From: Thalassobaculum fulvum
GTDB lineage: Bacteria; Pseudomonadota; Alphaproteobacteria; Thalassobaculales; Thalassobaculaceae
Direction of reading: 5' to 3'
Assembly (NCBI RefSeq): GCF_014652915.1
Contig: NZ_BMZS01000004.1
Location: 310,001-374,000, forward strand
DNA: 64,000 nt
Every line of letters starts with the position of its first letter. Position 1 is the first letter of the stretch. Shown piece by piece: positions 47,817-56,442 of this stretch. The position numbers and the translations under genes are program-made. The notes under the pieces are model-generated. The model had not been told where the DNA came from. It was given only the letters and a program-made list of their open reading frames with translations, and made no database searches.

Positions 47817-49981
47817 GCCGGGTCGCCGCCCTCCTCCTCGGGCCGTTGGCCGGGTTGCTGCTGCTGTTCGCCGCGGCGCTGCCCGGGCGCGCCCAGGACC
47901 TCGACGTCGAGAAGACGCCGGTCCTGCTGCAGGCCGAGGAACTCACCTACAATGAGGACCTCGGCGTCGTCACCGCGCGCGGCAACGTCGAGATGAGCCA
48001 GGGCCCGCGGGTCCTGATGGCCGACACCGTCACCTACAACCAGAAGGCCAACACGGTCACGGCGAGCGGCAACGTCGCCCTGATGGAGCCGACCGGCGAG
48101 GTGCTGTTCACCGACTACGCCGAGTTGCACGACGAGTTGAAGACCGGGTTCATCGAGAACCTGCGGGCGCTGCTGTCCGACGGCTCCCGGCTGGCCGCGA
48201 ACCGGGCGCGGCGCACCGCCGACCAGCGCAAGGTGATGGACCGCGGCGTGTTCTCGCCCTGCAACCTCTGCAAGGAGGACCCGGCGCGGGCTCCGCTGTG
48301 GCAGATCAAGGCGATCAAGGTCGTCCACGACGAGGTCGCCAAGGACATCATCTACGAGGACGCCACGCTCGAGATGTTCGGCGTGCCCGTCCTGTACACC
48401 CCGTACATGCGGCACCCCGACCCGACCGTCGAGCGGCGCTCCGGTCTGCTGGCGCCGACCATCGGCTACTCCGGCGACCTCGGCGCGATCTTCGGGCAGC
48501 CCTACTACTACGTCTTCGATCCCTCACGCGACGTGACCATCGAGCCGATGGTGTTCAGCTCCGAGGGCACGGTACTGCGCGGCCAGTACCGCCAGCGCTT
48601 CTCGAGCGGCCGGATCGACCTGAAGGCCACTGCGGCCTATGTCGACGAGCACGACGACAACGGCAACGAGACCGGCAACCAGGGCCTGGAGGGCAGCGCC
48701 GACCTGGAAGGCCGGTTCGCGCTGGACCGGACCTGGCGCGGCGGCTTCGACTTCCAGCAGTCGAGCGAGCGCACCTATCTGAAGCGGTTCCGGCTCGGCC
48801 ACGAGGACGTGCTGACCTCGCGCCTGTACGCGGAGGGCTTCCGAGGCCGCAACTACGCCGCCGTGAACGCCTACAAGTGGCAGGACCTGCGGGCCTCCAG
48901 CGACCCCGACGACACGCCGCTGGTGATGCCGTTCGCCGAGTACAGCTTCGTCGGCCAGCCGAACGGCCTCGGCGGGCGGTCGTCGATCGACGCCAGCCTG
49001 CTGGCGCTGACCCGCGAACGCGGCACCGACAGCCGCCGCGCCTCGCTGGTCTACGGCTGGAAGATGCCCCACACCACGGGCAACGGTCAGCTCCTCACCC
49101 TCGAGAGCCGGGTCCAGACCGACGGCTACTATGCCAGCGACCTGTCCGGGGCCACCGGCGGCGACGACGAGACCACCGCCCGGCTGTTCCCGCAGGTCGG
49201 CGTGAAGTGGCAGTATCCCTGGGCCCGGCGCGCCGCCACCTACACCCACGTGGTCGAGCCGATCGTCGGCATCGTCGGCGGGCCGAACGGCGGCAATCCG
49301 GACGAGATCCCGAACGAGGACAGCCGGTCGTTCGAGTTCGACACCACCAACCTGTTCCGGATGAACCGGTACGAGGGGGTGGACCGGGTCACCAGCGGCT
49401 CGCGCGTCGACTATGCGCTACGGACCGGGGTGTACGGCGACAACGGCGGATCGACCGAGCTGCTGATCGGCCAGAGCTATCGCTTCTACGGCAACAGCGC
49501 GTTCGATGCCGGCACCGGGCTCGACGAGGATCTGTCGGATATCGTCGGCGCCCTCACCGTCCGCCCGCGCGAGCAGTTCGACCTGTCCTATCGCTTCCGG
49601 CTGGACAAGGAGACCGGCTCGGTCCGCCGCAACGAGTTCGGCTTCGGCTACCACCACCCGCGGTTCGCTGCCCTGATCGACTACATCGCGATCGACGACT
49701 CCGCGGCATCCGATCTGGCCGGCAACCGGGAGCAGGTCGAGGCCACCCTGAACGTGGCCCTGGCCCCCCACTGGAGCACGCTGTTCAATGCCGTCTACGA
49801 CCTGTCCGACGGCGACAACAGGCTGCTGCGCGGCCGTGCCGGCTTCACCTACTCGGACGAATGCCTGACCTTTGGCGTCGATCTCGAGCGCTCCGACATC
49901 GAAGATCAGGACATCGAGGCCGACACCCGGGTGATGTTCCGGATCGTGTTCAAGTATCTCGGTGGCGTGGAGAGCCAGTGA
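47813..49981 (+). CDS. lptD: LPS assembly outer-membrane protein LptD
   Basis: Outer-membrane beta-barrel that inserts LPS. The 722-residue product has a signal peptide (to about residue 26), an LptA-like N-terminal domain ('LLQAEELTYNEDLGVVTARG', about 35-130), then the LptD barrel ('RRSGLLAPTIGYSGDLGAIF', 'YYVFDPSRDVTIEP'). It has three cysteines: a C-x-x-C ('SPCNLCKED') in the N-domain/barrel hinge and one near the C terminus ('SDECLTFG'), fewer than the four of E. coli LptD. ATG 47813 overlaps the lptG stop. lptE is not present here. Confidence 0.93.
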   Translation: MSRVAALLLGPLAGLLLLFAAALPGRAQDLDVEKTPVLLQAEELTYNEDLGVVTARGNVEMSQGPRVLMADTVTYNQKANTVTASGNVALMEPTGEVLFTDYAELHDELKTGFIENLRALLSDGSRLAANRARRTADQRKVMDRGVFSPCNLCKEDPARAPLWQIKAIKVVHDEVAKDIIYEDATLEMFGVPVLYTPYMRHPDPTVERRSGLLAPTIGYSGDLGAIFGQPYYYVFDPSRDVTIEPMVFSSEGTVLRGQYRQRFSSGRIDLKATAAYVDEHDDNGNETGNQGLEGSADLEGRFALDRTWRGGFDFQQSSERTYLKRFRLGHEDVLTSRLYAEGFRGRNYAAVNAYKWQDLRASSDPDDTPLVMPFAEYSFVGQPNGLGGRSSIDASLLALTRERGTDSRRASLVYGWKMPHTTGNGQLLTLESRVQTDGYYASDLSGATGGDDETTARLFPQVGVKWQYPWARRAATYTHVVEPIVGIVGGPNGGNPDEIPNEDSRSFEFDTTNLFRMNRYEGVDRVTSGSRVDYALRTGVYGDNGGSTELLIGQSYRFYGNSAFDAGTGLDEDLSDIVGALTVRPREQFDLSYRFRLDKETGSVRRNEFGFGYHHPRFAALIDYIAIDDSAASDLAGNREQVEATLNVALAPHWSTLFNAVYDLSDGDNRLLRGRAGFTYSDECLTFGVDLERSDIEDQDIEADTRVMFRIVFKYLGGVESQ

Positions 49982-50017
49982 GCCGTGTCGTGCGGCGATC
50001 GGCGCGCGGTGCCGCGA

Positions 50018-50046
50018 TGGCCGCGGCCTCCGCCGGCTGATATAAT
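50018..50046 (+). promoter_or_regulatory. extended -10 promoter before surA
   Basis: TGATATAAT (50038-50046) is an extended -10 with a perfect TATAAT, 34 bases before the surA ATG. A weak TGGCCG lies 17 bases upstream. It sits directly after the lptD stop and would allow surA-pdxA-rsmA expression independent of lptFGD. Confidence 0.5.
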
Positions 50047-50079
50047 TCCCGTCCTGACCCATCACTCCGGTTGACCGCG

Positions 50080-51366
50080 ATGACGTCTGCCCTCCGCTCC
50101 GCCCTGGCCGCGCCGATCATGGCTGCCATGTTCGCCGTGGCCACGGCCGTGCCGGCGCCTCCGGCGCTCGCGCAGGAGCCGCAACGCATCGCGGCCGTGG
50201 TGAACGACGAGATCCTGTCGATGCGCGACCTGAGGAACCGGCTGCGCATGGTGATCGTCACCTCGCGGCTGCCGCCGACCGACGAGACCGCCCGCCGCAT
50301 CGCGCCGCAGGTGCTGCGCGGCCTGATCGACGAGCAGATCCAGCTGCAGGAGGCCAAGCGCCTGAACGTCTCGGTGACCGATCAGGACATGGCCCGCGCC
50401 CGCTCCGATCTGGAGCAGCGCAACAACCTGAAACCCGGCCAGTTCGACGCCTTCGTGCGCGACCTCGGCGTCGACCCCGACACCGTCGAACGCCAGCTGC
50501 GGGCCCAGATCGCCTGGGGCAAGCTGGTGCGCCGGCGCTTCGGCAACGACGTCAACATCAGCCAGGAGGAGGTGAGCGACGTCCTGGCCCGCCTGGAAGC
50601 GGACGCCGGCAAGACCCAGAAGCGGATCGCCGAGATCGTCCTGCCGGTCGAGAGCGCGGCCAACGAGACGCAGGTCAGGGAACTGGCCGACCGGATCGCC
50701 GAACAGCTCCGCGGCGGCGCCAACTTCGGGGCGATCGCCCGGCAGTTCTCCGGGGCGGCGAACGCGGCCGTGGGCGGCGACGTCGGCTGGGTCCTGCCCG
50801 AGCGCATGGCGCCGGAGATCGCCGAGGCGGTCTCGCGGATGGCGGCCGGCGAGATATCCGCGCCGATCCGCACCGTTCTCGGCTTCCACATCATCAAGGT
50901 CGTCGACTCCCGCGTGCTCGCCCAGCCCGACCCGGCGACCGCCGTCGTCGATCTCAAGCAGCTGTTCCTGCCGGTGCCGCCGAACGCCGCGAGCGACGCC
51001 CGCGACTCCCAGCGCGCGCTGGCCGAGGCGGTCGCCAGCTCGGCGCAGAGCTGCGACGACCTGGTCGAGCTGGCCAAGGAAGTGAAGTCGCCGGCGTCGC
51101 CGAACCTGGGCGAGATGAAGGTCGGCGAGCTCGCCCCGGTCCTGCGGGACCCGGTGTCGTCGCTGAAGGCCGGCGAGCTGACCGGGCCGATCGACCTGCC
51201 GAACGGCGTGATGGTGCTGATGGTGTGTTCGCGCAAGGCGCCGCCCAGCAACCTGCCGAGCCCCGAGCAGATCCGCACGCAGCTCGAGGCCCAGCGCTTC
51301 GAGATCCTGGCCCAGCGCTACCTGCGCGATCTGCGGCGCAGCGCCTTCGTCGAACCGCGCGTCTGA
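50080..51366 (+). CDS. surA: SurA-type periplasmic peptidyl-prolyl isomerase/chaperone
   Basis: Periplasmic chaperone for outer-membrane proteins, 428 residues. ATG 50080 gives a signal peptide ending 'PALAQ' near residue 32. The SurA N-terminal domain follows ('RIAAVVNDEILSMRDLRNRL', 'LRGLIDEQIQLQEAKRL'), then one parvulin domain (about 175-275, 'GGDVGWVLPERMAPEIAEAV') and a C-terminal domain. Having one clear parvulin domain rather than two is usual for alphaproteobacteria. An upstream TTG 50071 is possible but less likely. Placed next to lptD, one of its typical clients. Confidence 0.9.
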   Translation: MTSALRSALAAPIMAAMFAVATAVPAPPALAQEPQRIAAVVNDEILSMRDLRNRLRMVIVTSRLPPTDETARRIAPQVLRGLIDEQIQLQEAKRLNVSVTDQDMARARSDLEQRNNLKPGQFDAFVRDLGVDPDTVERQLRAQIAWGKLVRRRFGNDVNISQEEVSDVLARLEADAGKTQKRIAEIVLPVESAANETQVRELADRIAEQLRGGANFGAIARQFSGAANAAVGGDVGWVLPERMAPEIAEAVSRMAAGEISAPIRTVLGFHIIKVVDSRVLAQPDPATAVVDLKQLFLPVPPNAASDARDSQRALAEAVASSAQSCDDLVELAKEVKSPASPNLGEMKVGELAPVLRDPVSSLKAGELTGPIDLPNGVMVLMVCSRKAPPSNLPSPEQIRTQLEAQRFEILAQRYLRDLRRSAFVEPRV

Positions 51367-51375
51367 GGAACGGGC

Positions 51376-52395
51376 ATGGTCGCCCCGCTGCCGCTGGCCC
51401 TCACCCCCGGCGAGCCGGCCGGCGTCGGTTGCGAGCTGGCCGCCGACGCCTGGCTGCGGCGCGCCGACGGCATCGCCCCGTTCCTGCTGATCGACGACCC
51501 GGACCGGGTGGCCGCCCGGCTGCAGAAGATCGGCCGTTCGGTGCCGTTGCAGCCGATCGACTCGCCGGAGGATGCCGTCGCGGCTTTCGGCGACGCGCTG
51601 CCGGTGCTGCCGCAAGGCTTTGCCGCTCCCGACCGTCCCGGCACGCCCGACCCGGCAAACGGCCCGGCCGTGGCTGCCGCCATCGAGCGGGCCGTCGAGC
51701 TGGTGCGGGACGGCCGCGCCGCGGCGGTCGTCACCAACCCGATCCAGAAGGAGACACTGTACCAGGCCGGATTCGCGTTTCCGGGCCACACCGAGTTCCT
51801 GGCCCATCTGGCCGGCCCCGGCGTGACCCCGGTGATGCTGCTGGCGAGCGACGCGCTGCGGGTGGTGCCGGTGACCATCCACATCCCGCTCGCCGAGGTG
51901 CCGCGCCAACTGACGACCGACGGCATCGTCAAGGTCGCTCGGATCACAGCGGCGGCCATGACCGGCGATTTCGGTATCGCCCGCCCGCGCCTGGCGCTCG
52001 CCGGCCTGAACCCGCACGCCGGCGAAGGCGGGGCGCTCGGCCGCGAGGACATCGAGGTGGTCGCGCCCGCCGTCGCGATCCTGCGCGCCGACGGCATCGA
52101 TGCGGTCGGTCCTCTGCCGGCCGACACCATGTTCCACGCCGAGGCCCGCGCCGGCTACGACGTGGCGCTGGGCATGTACCACGACCAGGTGCTGGTGCCG
52201 CTGAAGACCCTGGACTTCTGGGGCGGCGTCAACGTCACGCTCGGCCTGCCGTTCGTGCGCACCTCGCCGGACCACGGCACCGCGCTGGCGCTCGCCGGCA
52301 CCGGCCGGGCCCGGCCGGACAGCCTGATCGCCGCGTTGCGGACGGCCGCCGGGATGGCTGAGCGTCGCACCGGGGCGTCGGGAGCCTCGGCGTGA
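51376..52395 (+). CDS. pdxA: 4-hydroxythreonine-4-phosphate dehydrogenase
   Basis: NAD-dependent oxidation and decarboxylation step of vitamin B6 synthesis in the DXP-dependent route. The 339-residue protein has 'LTPGEPAGVGCELAADA', the metal-binding histidines in 'FPGHTEFLAHL', 'LNPHAGEGGALG' and 'MYHDQVLVPLK', all conserved. It follows surA after 9 bases and its stop overlaps rsmA by 4 bases, as in many proteobacteria (surA-pdxA-rsmA). Confidence 0.96.
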   Translation: MVAPLPLALTPGEPAGVGCELAADAWLRRADGIAPFLLIDDPDRVAARLQKIGRSVPLQPIDSPEDAVAAFGDALPVLPQGFAAPDRPGTPDPANGPAVAAAIERAVELVRDGRAAAVVTNPIQKETLYQAGFAFPGHTEFLAHLAGPGVTPVMLLASDALRVVPVTIHIPLAEVPRQLTTDGIVKVARITAAAMTGDFGIARPRLALAGLNPHAGEGGALGREDIEVVAPAVAILRADGIDAVGPLPADTMFHAEARAGYDVALGMYHDQVLVPLKTLDFWGGVNVTLGLPFVRTSPDHGTALALAGTGRARPDSLIAALRTAAGMAERRTGASGASA

Positions 52396-53246
52396 AGGAT
52401 CCCGTGGCGGCGCGGGTCGCCGCCCTGCCCCCGCTGCGCGAGGCGATCGCCGCCGCCGGGTTCTCGGCCAAGAAGAGCCTCGGACAGAACTTCCTGCTCG
52501 ACATCAACCTGACCCGCCGGATCGCCCGGGCCGCCGGTGAGCTCGACCGGGGCACCACCATCGAGGTCGGTCCCGGTCCGGGCGGCCTCACCCGGGCGCT
52601 GCTGATCGAGGGCGCGACCGACCTGATCGCGATCGAGCGCGACGCCCGCGCCGCCGCCGCCCTGGCACCGCTGGTCGAGGCCGCCGACGGCCGGCTGCGG
52701 CTGGTCGAGGCGGACGCGCTGGAGGTACCGATCGCAACCCTGGGCACGTCGCCCCGTCGGATCGTCGCCAACCTGCCCTACAACGTCGCCACCCGGCTGC
52801 TGCTCGGCTGGCTGGAGACCCCGACCGCCTTCGAATCCCTGACCCTGATGTTCCAGAAGGAGGTCGCCGAGCGCCTGCTCGCCGCCCCCGGCAGCGAAGC
52901 CTATGGCCGCCTGTCGGTGCTGGTGCAGTGGTTGTGCACGGTGCGCCGGGTGACCGACCTGCCGCCGTCGGCGTTCACCCCGCCGCCCAAGGTCTGGTCG
53001 AGCGTGGTCAGGATCGAGCCGCGTCCGGCGCCGTCCCACCCGGCCGAACGCCGGGCACTGGAGCGGATCACCGAGGCGGCGTTCGGCCAGCGCCGCAAAA
53101 TGCTGCGGCAGAGCCTCAAGGGCCTCGGCGGCGACGCCCTGCTGGCGGCTGCCGGGATCGAGCCGACGGTCCGCCCCGAACGCCTGCAGATCGCCGAGTT
53201 CTGCCGCCTGGCCAATGCCCTGTCCGACCGCGAGAAGCGCCGATGA
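52392..53246 (+). CDS. rsmA: 16S rRNA (adenine-1518/1519) dimethyltransferase
   Basis: Dimethylates two adjacent adenosines near the 3' end of 16S rRNA (KsgA). The 284-residue protein has 'KKSLGQNFLLD', SAM-binding 'IEVGPGPGGLTRALL', 'VEADALEV', the catalytic 'VANLPYNVATRLLL' and 'FTPPPKVWSSVVRIEP'. GTG 52392 overlaps the pdxA stop by 4 bases and is therefore the likely start. The stop overlaps the GNAT gene by ATGA. Confidence 0.96.
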   Translation: MKDPVAARVAALPPLREAIAAAGFSAKKSLGQNFLLDINLTRRIARAAGELDRGTTIEVGPGPGGLTRALLIEGATDLIAIERDARAAAALAPLVEAADGRLRLVEADALEVPIATLGTSPRRIVANLPYNVATRLLLGWLETPTAFESLTLMFQKEVAERLLAAPGSEAYGRLSVLVQWLCTVRRVTDLPPSAFTPPPKVWSSVVRIEPRPAPSHPAERRALERITEAAFGQRRKMLRQSLKGLGGDALLAAAGIEPTVRPERLQIAEFCRLANALSDREKRR

Positions 53247-53749
53247 CCCAGCCCCTCGATACCGCCCTGGACGCCGTGCAGCGCGAGAGCGACGGGCTGA
53301 CGATCCGGCCCGCGACCGAGGACGATCTCCCGGCCATCGTCGCGCTGCTGGCGGACGACGGCCTCGGCAAGAGCCGGGAACGCCCCGAGACACCGCTGCC
53401 GGCGGTCTATGGCGAGGCGTTCCGGCGCATGACGGCCCAGGGCGACAACCTGATCCTGGTGGCCGACCTCGACGGTGCGGTGATCGGCTGCCTCCAGCTC
53501 ACCCTGATCCACGGGATCAGCCGGCTCGGTGCCACCCGGGCGCAGGTCGAGGGCGTGCGCGTCGGGACCGCGGCGCGCGGGCGCAAGGTCGGCGAGCGGC
53601 TGATGCGCTCGGCGATCGCGCGCGCCAGGGCGCACGGGGCCGTGCTGATGCAGCTCACCACCGACCACCGGCGGATCGACGCTCACCGGTTCTACGAGCG
53701 CCTGGGGTTCGTGGGCAGCCATCTCGGCATGAAGAAGGAGCTCGGCTGA
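53243..53749 (+). CDS. GNAT family N-acetyltransferase
   Basis: Acetyl-CoA-dependent acyltransferase of 168 residues. It has 'LTIRPATEDDLPAIVALLAD', the acetyl-CoA-binding segment 'VGTAARGRKVGERLMRSAI' (R/Q-x-x-G-x-G/A pattern) and the C-terminal 'DAHRFYERLGFVGSHLGMKK'. Acceptor unknown; the 'HRFYERLGF' ending is common in small-molecule GNATs. The start overlaps the rsmA stop by 4 bases, so it is the last member of the surA-pdxA-rsmA run. Confidence 0.88.
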   Translation: MTQPLDTALDAVQRESDGLTIRPATEDDLPAIVALLADDGLGKSRERPETPLPAVYGEAFRRMTAQGDNLILVADLDGAVIGCLQLTLIHGISRLGATRAQVEGVRVGTAARGRKVGERLMRSAIARARAHGAVLMQLTTDHRRIDAHRFYERLGFVGSHLGMKKELG

Positions 53750-53882
53750 CCGGCTTCCGGCACCGTCCGCACGGACGAATGCTGCAGGTGCGTCATTCAT
53801 CGACTTCTAACGATTATCGGCGCACCATGCGCGCCGACCGGGGCCGTTCCCCTTCCCGTCCCCGGACCCGAAAGGACCGGAA

Positions 53883-55142
53883 ATGCTCTACCACATGCAC
53901 GAGTTTTCCCGCCTGGCGATGATGCCGTGGCGCAGTGCGGCCCAGATGGCGCGGCTGATGGCCGGCGCACCCTGGAACCCGCTCGCCTACACGCCCTACG
54001 CCCAGCAGGTGATGGCCGGCGCCGAGGTGTTCGAGCGCGCCACCCGCCGCTACGGCAAGCCGGACTGGGGCCTGGCGACCACCCCGATCGACGGCCGCGA
54101 GGTCGAGGTCGAGGTCGATCCGGTCATCAAGCGCAGCTACTGCCACCTGCTGCACTTCAAGCGCGCCGTGACCCGCGAGGACCCGCGGGTGCTGGTGGTG
54201 GCGCCGCTGTCCGGGCATTTCGCGACCCTGCTGCGCGGCACCGTCGAGGCGCTGCTGCCGGACCACGAGGTGTACGTCACGGACTGGCAGGACTGCCGGA
54301 TGGTCCCGACCGAAGCGGACCGCTTCAACCTCAACGACTACATCGACTACGTGATCGACTTCCTGCACTACCTCGGCCCGAACACCCACGTGATCGCGGT
54401 GTGCCAGCCGAGCGTGCCGGTGCTGGCCGCGGTGTCGGTGATGTCCGGCTGGGGCGACCTGTGCGCGCCGGCGTCGATGACCCTGATGGGCGGGCCGATC
54501 GATACCCGGCGCAACCCGACCGCGGTCAACAAGCTGGCCGAAGAGCACGACTTCGAGTGGTTCGAGAACAACGTGATCACGGTCGTGCCGCCGCCCTACC
54601 CGGGGGCCGGCCGGCGGGTCTATCCGGGCTTCATCCAGCTGACGAACTTCATCTCGATGAACCTGGACCGGCACATGCAGTCGTTCCATGAGCTGTTCGA
54701 CCACCTGGTCCAAGGCGACGACGAGGAGGCCGAGAAGCGGACCGCCTTCTACGACGAGTACCTGGCGGTGATGGACCTGCCGGAGGAGTTCTACCTGCAG
54801 ACCATCAAGGTGGTGTTCAAGGACCATGACCTGCCGCGCGGCGAGATGATCCACCGCTGGCACCCGGTGAAGCCCGAGGCCATCACCCGGACCGCCATCC
54901 TGTGCGTCGAGGGCGAACTCGACGACATCTCCGGCGTCGGCCAGACCAAGGCGGCCCTGGACCTCGCGACCTCGCTGCCCGACGACATGAAGAAGTACCA
55001 CCTGCAGAAGAAGGTCGGGCACTACGGCATCTTCAACGGCGGCCGCTGGCGGCGCGAGATCGCGCCGGTCGTCAAGGAGTTCATCCGCGAGCACGACCAT
55101 CGGGTCGGCAAGCGCAAGGCCCGGCTGAAGGCGGTCGGCTGA
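53883..55142 (+). CDS. phaZ: intracellular polyhydroxyalkanoate depolymerase
   Basis: Degrades stored polyhydroxybutyrate inside the cell. The 419-residue alpha/beta-hydrolase has the PhaZ N terminus ('MLYHMHEFSRLAMMPWRSAA'), the nucleophile Cys174 in 'AVCQPSVPVLA' (a Cys version of the lipase box that is typical of this family), 'LMGGPIDTRRNPTAVN' and the catalytic His in 'KVGHYGIFNGGRWR'. There is no signal peptide, fitting a cytoplasmic enzyme. It stands alone between rsmA-GNAT and a P-loop kinase gene and implies that the organism stores PHA; synthesis genes are not in the window. Confidence 0.94.
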   Translation: MLYHMHEFSRLAMMPWRSAAQMARLMAGAPWNPLAYTPYAQQVMAGAEVFERATRRYGKPDWGLATTPIDGREVEVEVDPVIKRSYCHLLHFKRAVTREDPRVLVVAPLSGHFATLLRGTVEALLPDHEVYVTDWQDCRMVPTEADRFNLNDYIDYVIDFLHYLGPNTHVIAVCQPSVPVLAAVSVMSGWGDLCAPASMTLMGGPIDTRRNPTAVNKLAEEHDFEWFENNVITVVPPPYPGAGRRVYPGFIQLTNFISMNLDRHMQSFHELFDHLVQGDDEEAEKRTAFYDEYLAVMDLPEEFYLQTIKVVFKDHDLPRGEMIHRWHPVKPEAITRTAILCVEGELDDISGVGQTKAALDLATSLPDDMKKYHLQKKVGHYGIFNGGRWRREIAPVVKEFIREHDHRVGKRKARLKAVG

Positions 55143-55197
55143 CCGGGAGACGGACGACGACGTGACGAGGCATCGGACACCGACGCGGCGAATTATC

Positions 55198-55225
55198 GTC
55201 CCGGCCTGAGGGCTCAGGCCGGGAC
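55198..55225 (+). terminator. hairpin after phaZ
   Basis: Perfect 12-bp stem GTCCCGGCCTGA / TCAGGCCGGGAC with a 4-base loop, 55 bases after the phaZ stop. It is not followed by a T-run, so intrinsic termination is uncertain, but the stem is the strongest in this area. Confidence 0.5.
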
Positions 55226-55285
55226 GTCGCCGTCTGTCCGATCCGGCGCCCACCGGGCGCCCGTACTGCCTCGATGGAGTCCGTC

Positions 55286-55780
55286 ATGACCGCCGACAAT
55301 CCGACCCTGCACCTGCTGTGCGGCAAGATCGCCGCCGGCAAGTCGACCCTCGCCCGGGAACTCGCCGCCGGGCCCGGTACGGTCCTGATCGCCGAGGATG
55401 CCTGGCTCGCCCGGCTGTATCCGGGCGAGATCGCCGCGCTGGACGACTATGTCCGCTGCAGTGGTCGCCTGCGCAGCGTCATGGGCCCGCACGTCGCGGA
55501 ACTGCTGCGCACCGGCCTGTCCGTCGTGCTGGATTTTCCGGCGAATACCATCTCAAGCCGGCAGTGGATGCGCGGCATCGCCGACGACGCCGGCACCGCC
55601 TGCCGGCTGCATTGGCTCGACGTGCCCGACGAGACCTGCAAGGCGCGGCTCCGGGAACGCAACGCGCACGGGGAGCACGACTTCGCGCCGACCGAGGCGG
55701 ATTTCGAGCTGTTCACCAGCTACTTCGTGGCACCCACGGAGGACGAGGGACTGGACGTCGTGATCCACAATCCCGGCTGA
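55286..55780 (+). CDS. AAA/P-loop ATP-binding protein, predicted small-molecule kinase
   Basis: Predicted P-loop kinase of 164 residues. Walker A is 'GKIAAGKST' (13-21), with a conserved Asp/Trp 'AEDAWLARLYP' after strand 2, 'VVLDFPANT' as Walker B and an Arg-rich lid 'ETCKARLRERNAHG'. This layout is that of the chloramphenicol-phosphotransferase/gluconate-kinase-like group annotated as AAA family ATPase; substrate unknown. ATG 55286 is chosen over 55274 because GGAG stands 7 bases upstream. It converges on gmk with a 7-base gap. Confidence 0.82.
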   Translation: MTADNPTLHLLCGKIAAGKSTLARELAAGPGTVLIAEDAWLARLYPGEIAALDDYVRCSGRLRSVMGPHVAELLRTGLSVVLDFPANTISSRQWMRGIADDAGTACRLHWLDVPDETCKARLRERNAHGEHDFAPTEADFELFTSYFVAPTEDEGLDVVIHNPG

Positions 55781-55787
55781 CGGCGGT

Positions 55788-56426
55788 TCAGTCGTCGCCG
55801 CTGCCCTCGCGCAGGCCCTTCACGAAGTCCGGCAGGCCGACCTGGCGCTCGCGCTTGAGCCGTTCGGCCGCCAGGATCGAGCGGACCGCGGCGACGCTGC
55901 GTTCGATGTCGTCGTTCAGGATGATGTACTGGTATTCGGGATAGTGGCTGATCTCGTCGGCCGCCTTCGCCATGCGGGCCGCCACCACCTCGTCGGAATC
56001 CTGGGCGCGGGCCCGTAGCCGGCGTTCCAGCTCGCGGGTCGAAGGCGGCAGGATGAACACGCTGACCAGGTCGCGCGGGGCCGAGTCCTGGAGCTGTTGG
56101 GTGCCCTGCCAGTCGATGTCGAATAGCACGTCGCGCCCGGCGGCGAGCGCCTCCTCGACCGGTCCGCGCGGGGTGCCGTAGTAGTTGCCGAACACCTTGG
56201 CGTGCTCCAGCAGCTCGCCGCGGTTGACCATCAGGTTGAACTCGGTCGGGTCGACGAAGAAATAGTCGCGCCCGTCGACCTCGCCCGGCCGGCGCGCCCG
56301 CGTCGTCGCCGAGACCGACATGAACAGTGTGCGCTCCTCGTCCAGCAGCCGCCGGGAGATCGTCGTCTTGCCGGCCCCCGAGGGCGACGACAGCACCAGC
56401 ATCAGACCGCGCCGCGTAATTGCCAC
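55788..56426 (-). CDS. gmk: guanylate kinase
   Basis: ATP-dependent phosphorylation of GMP to GDP. The 212-residue protein has Walker A 'SSPSGAGKTT', the GMP-binding 'SVSATTRARRPGEVDGRDYFF', 'YYGTPRGPVEEAL' and 'DIDWQGTQQL'. All are standard. It follows the YicC-family gene by 16 bases, the conserved yicC-gmk order, and converges on the P-loop kinase gene. Confidence 0.97.
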   Translation of the reverse strand: MAITRRGLMLVLSSPSGAGKTTISRRLLDEERTLFMSVSATTRARRPGEVDGRDYFFVDPTEFNLMVNRGELLEHAKVFGNYYGTPRGPVEEALAAGRDVLFDIDWQGTQQLQDSAPRDLVSVFILPPSTRELERRLRARAQDSDEVVAARMAKAADEISHYPEYQYIILNDDIERSVAAVRSILAAERLKRERQVGLPDFVKGLREGSGDD

Positions 56427-56442
56427 GACCGCCTCTCCCCGC

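Noticed and set aside
50062-52275. 737-codon minus-strand open frame
   Set aside because: Antisense to surA and pdxA, which carry complete family motifs.
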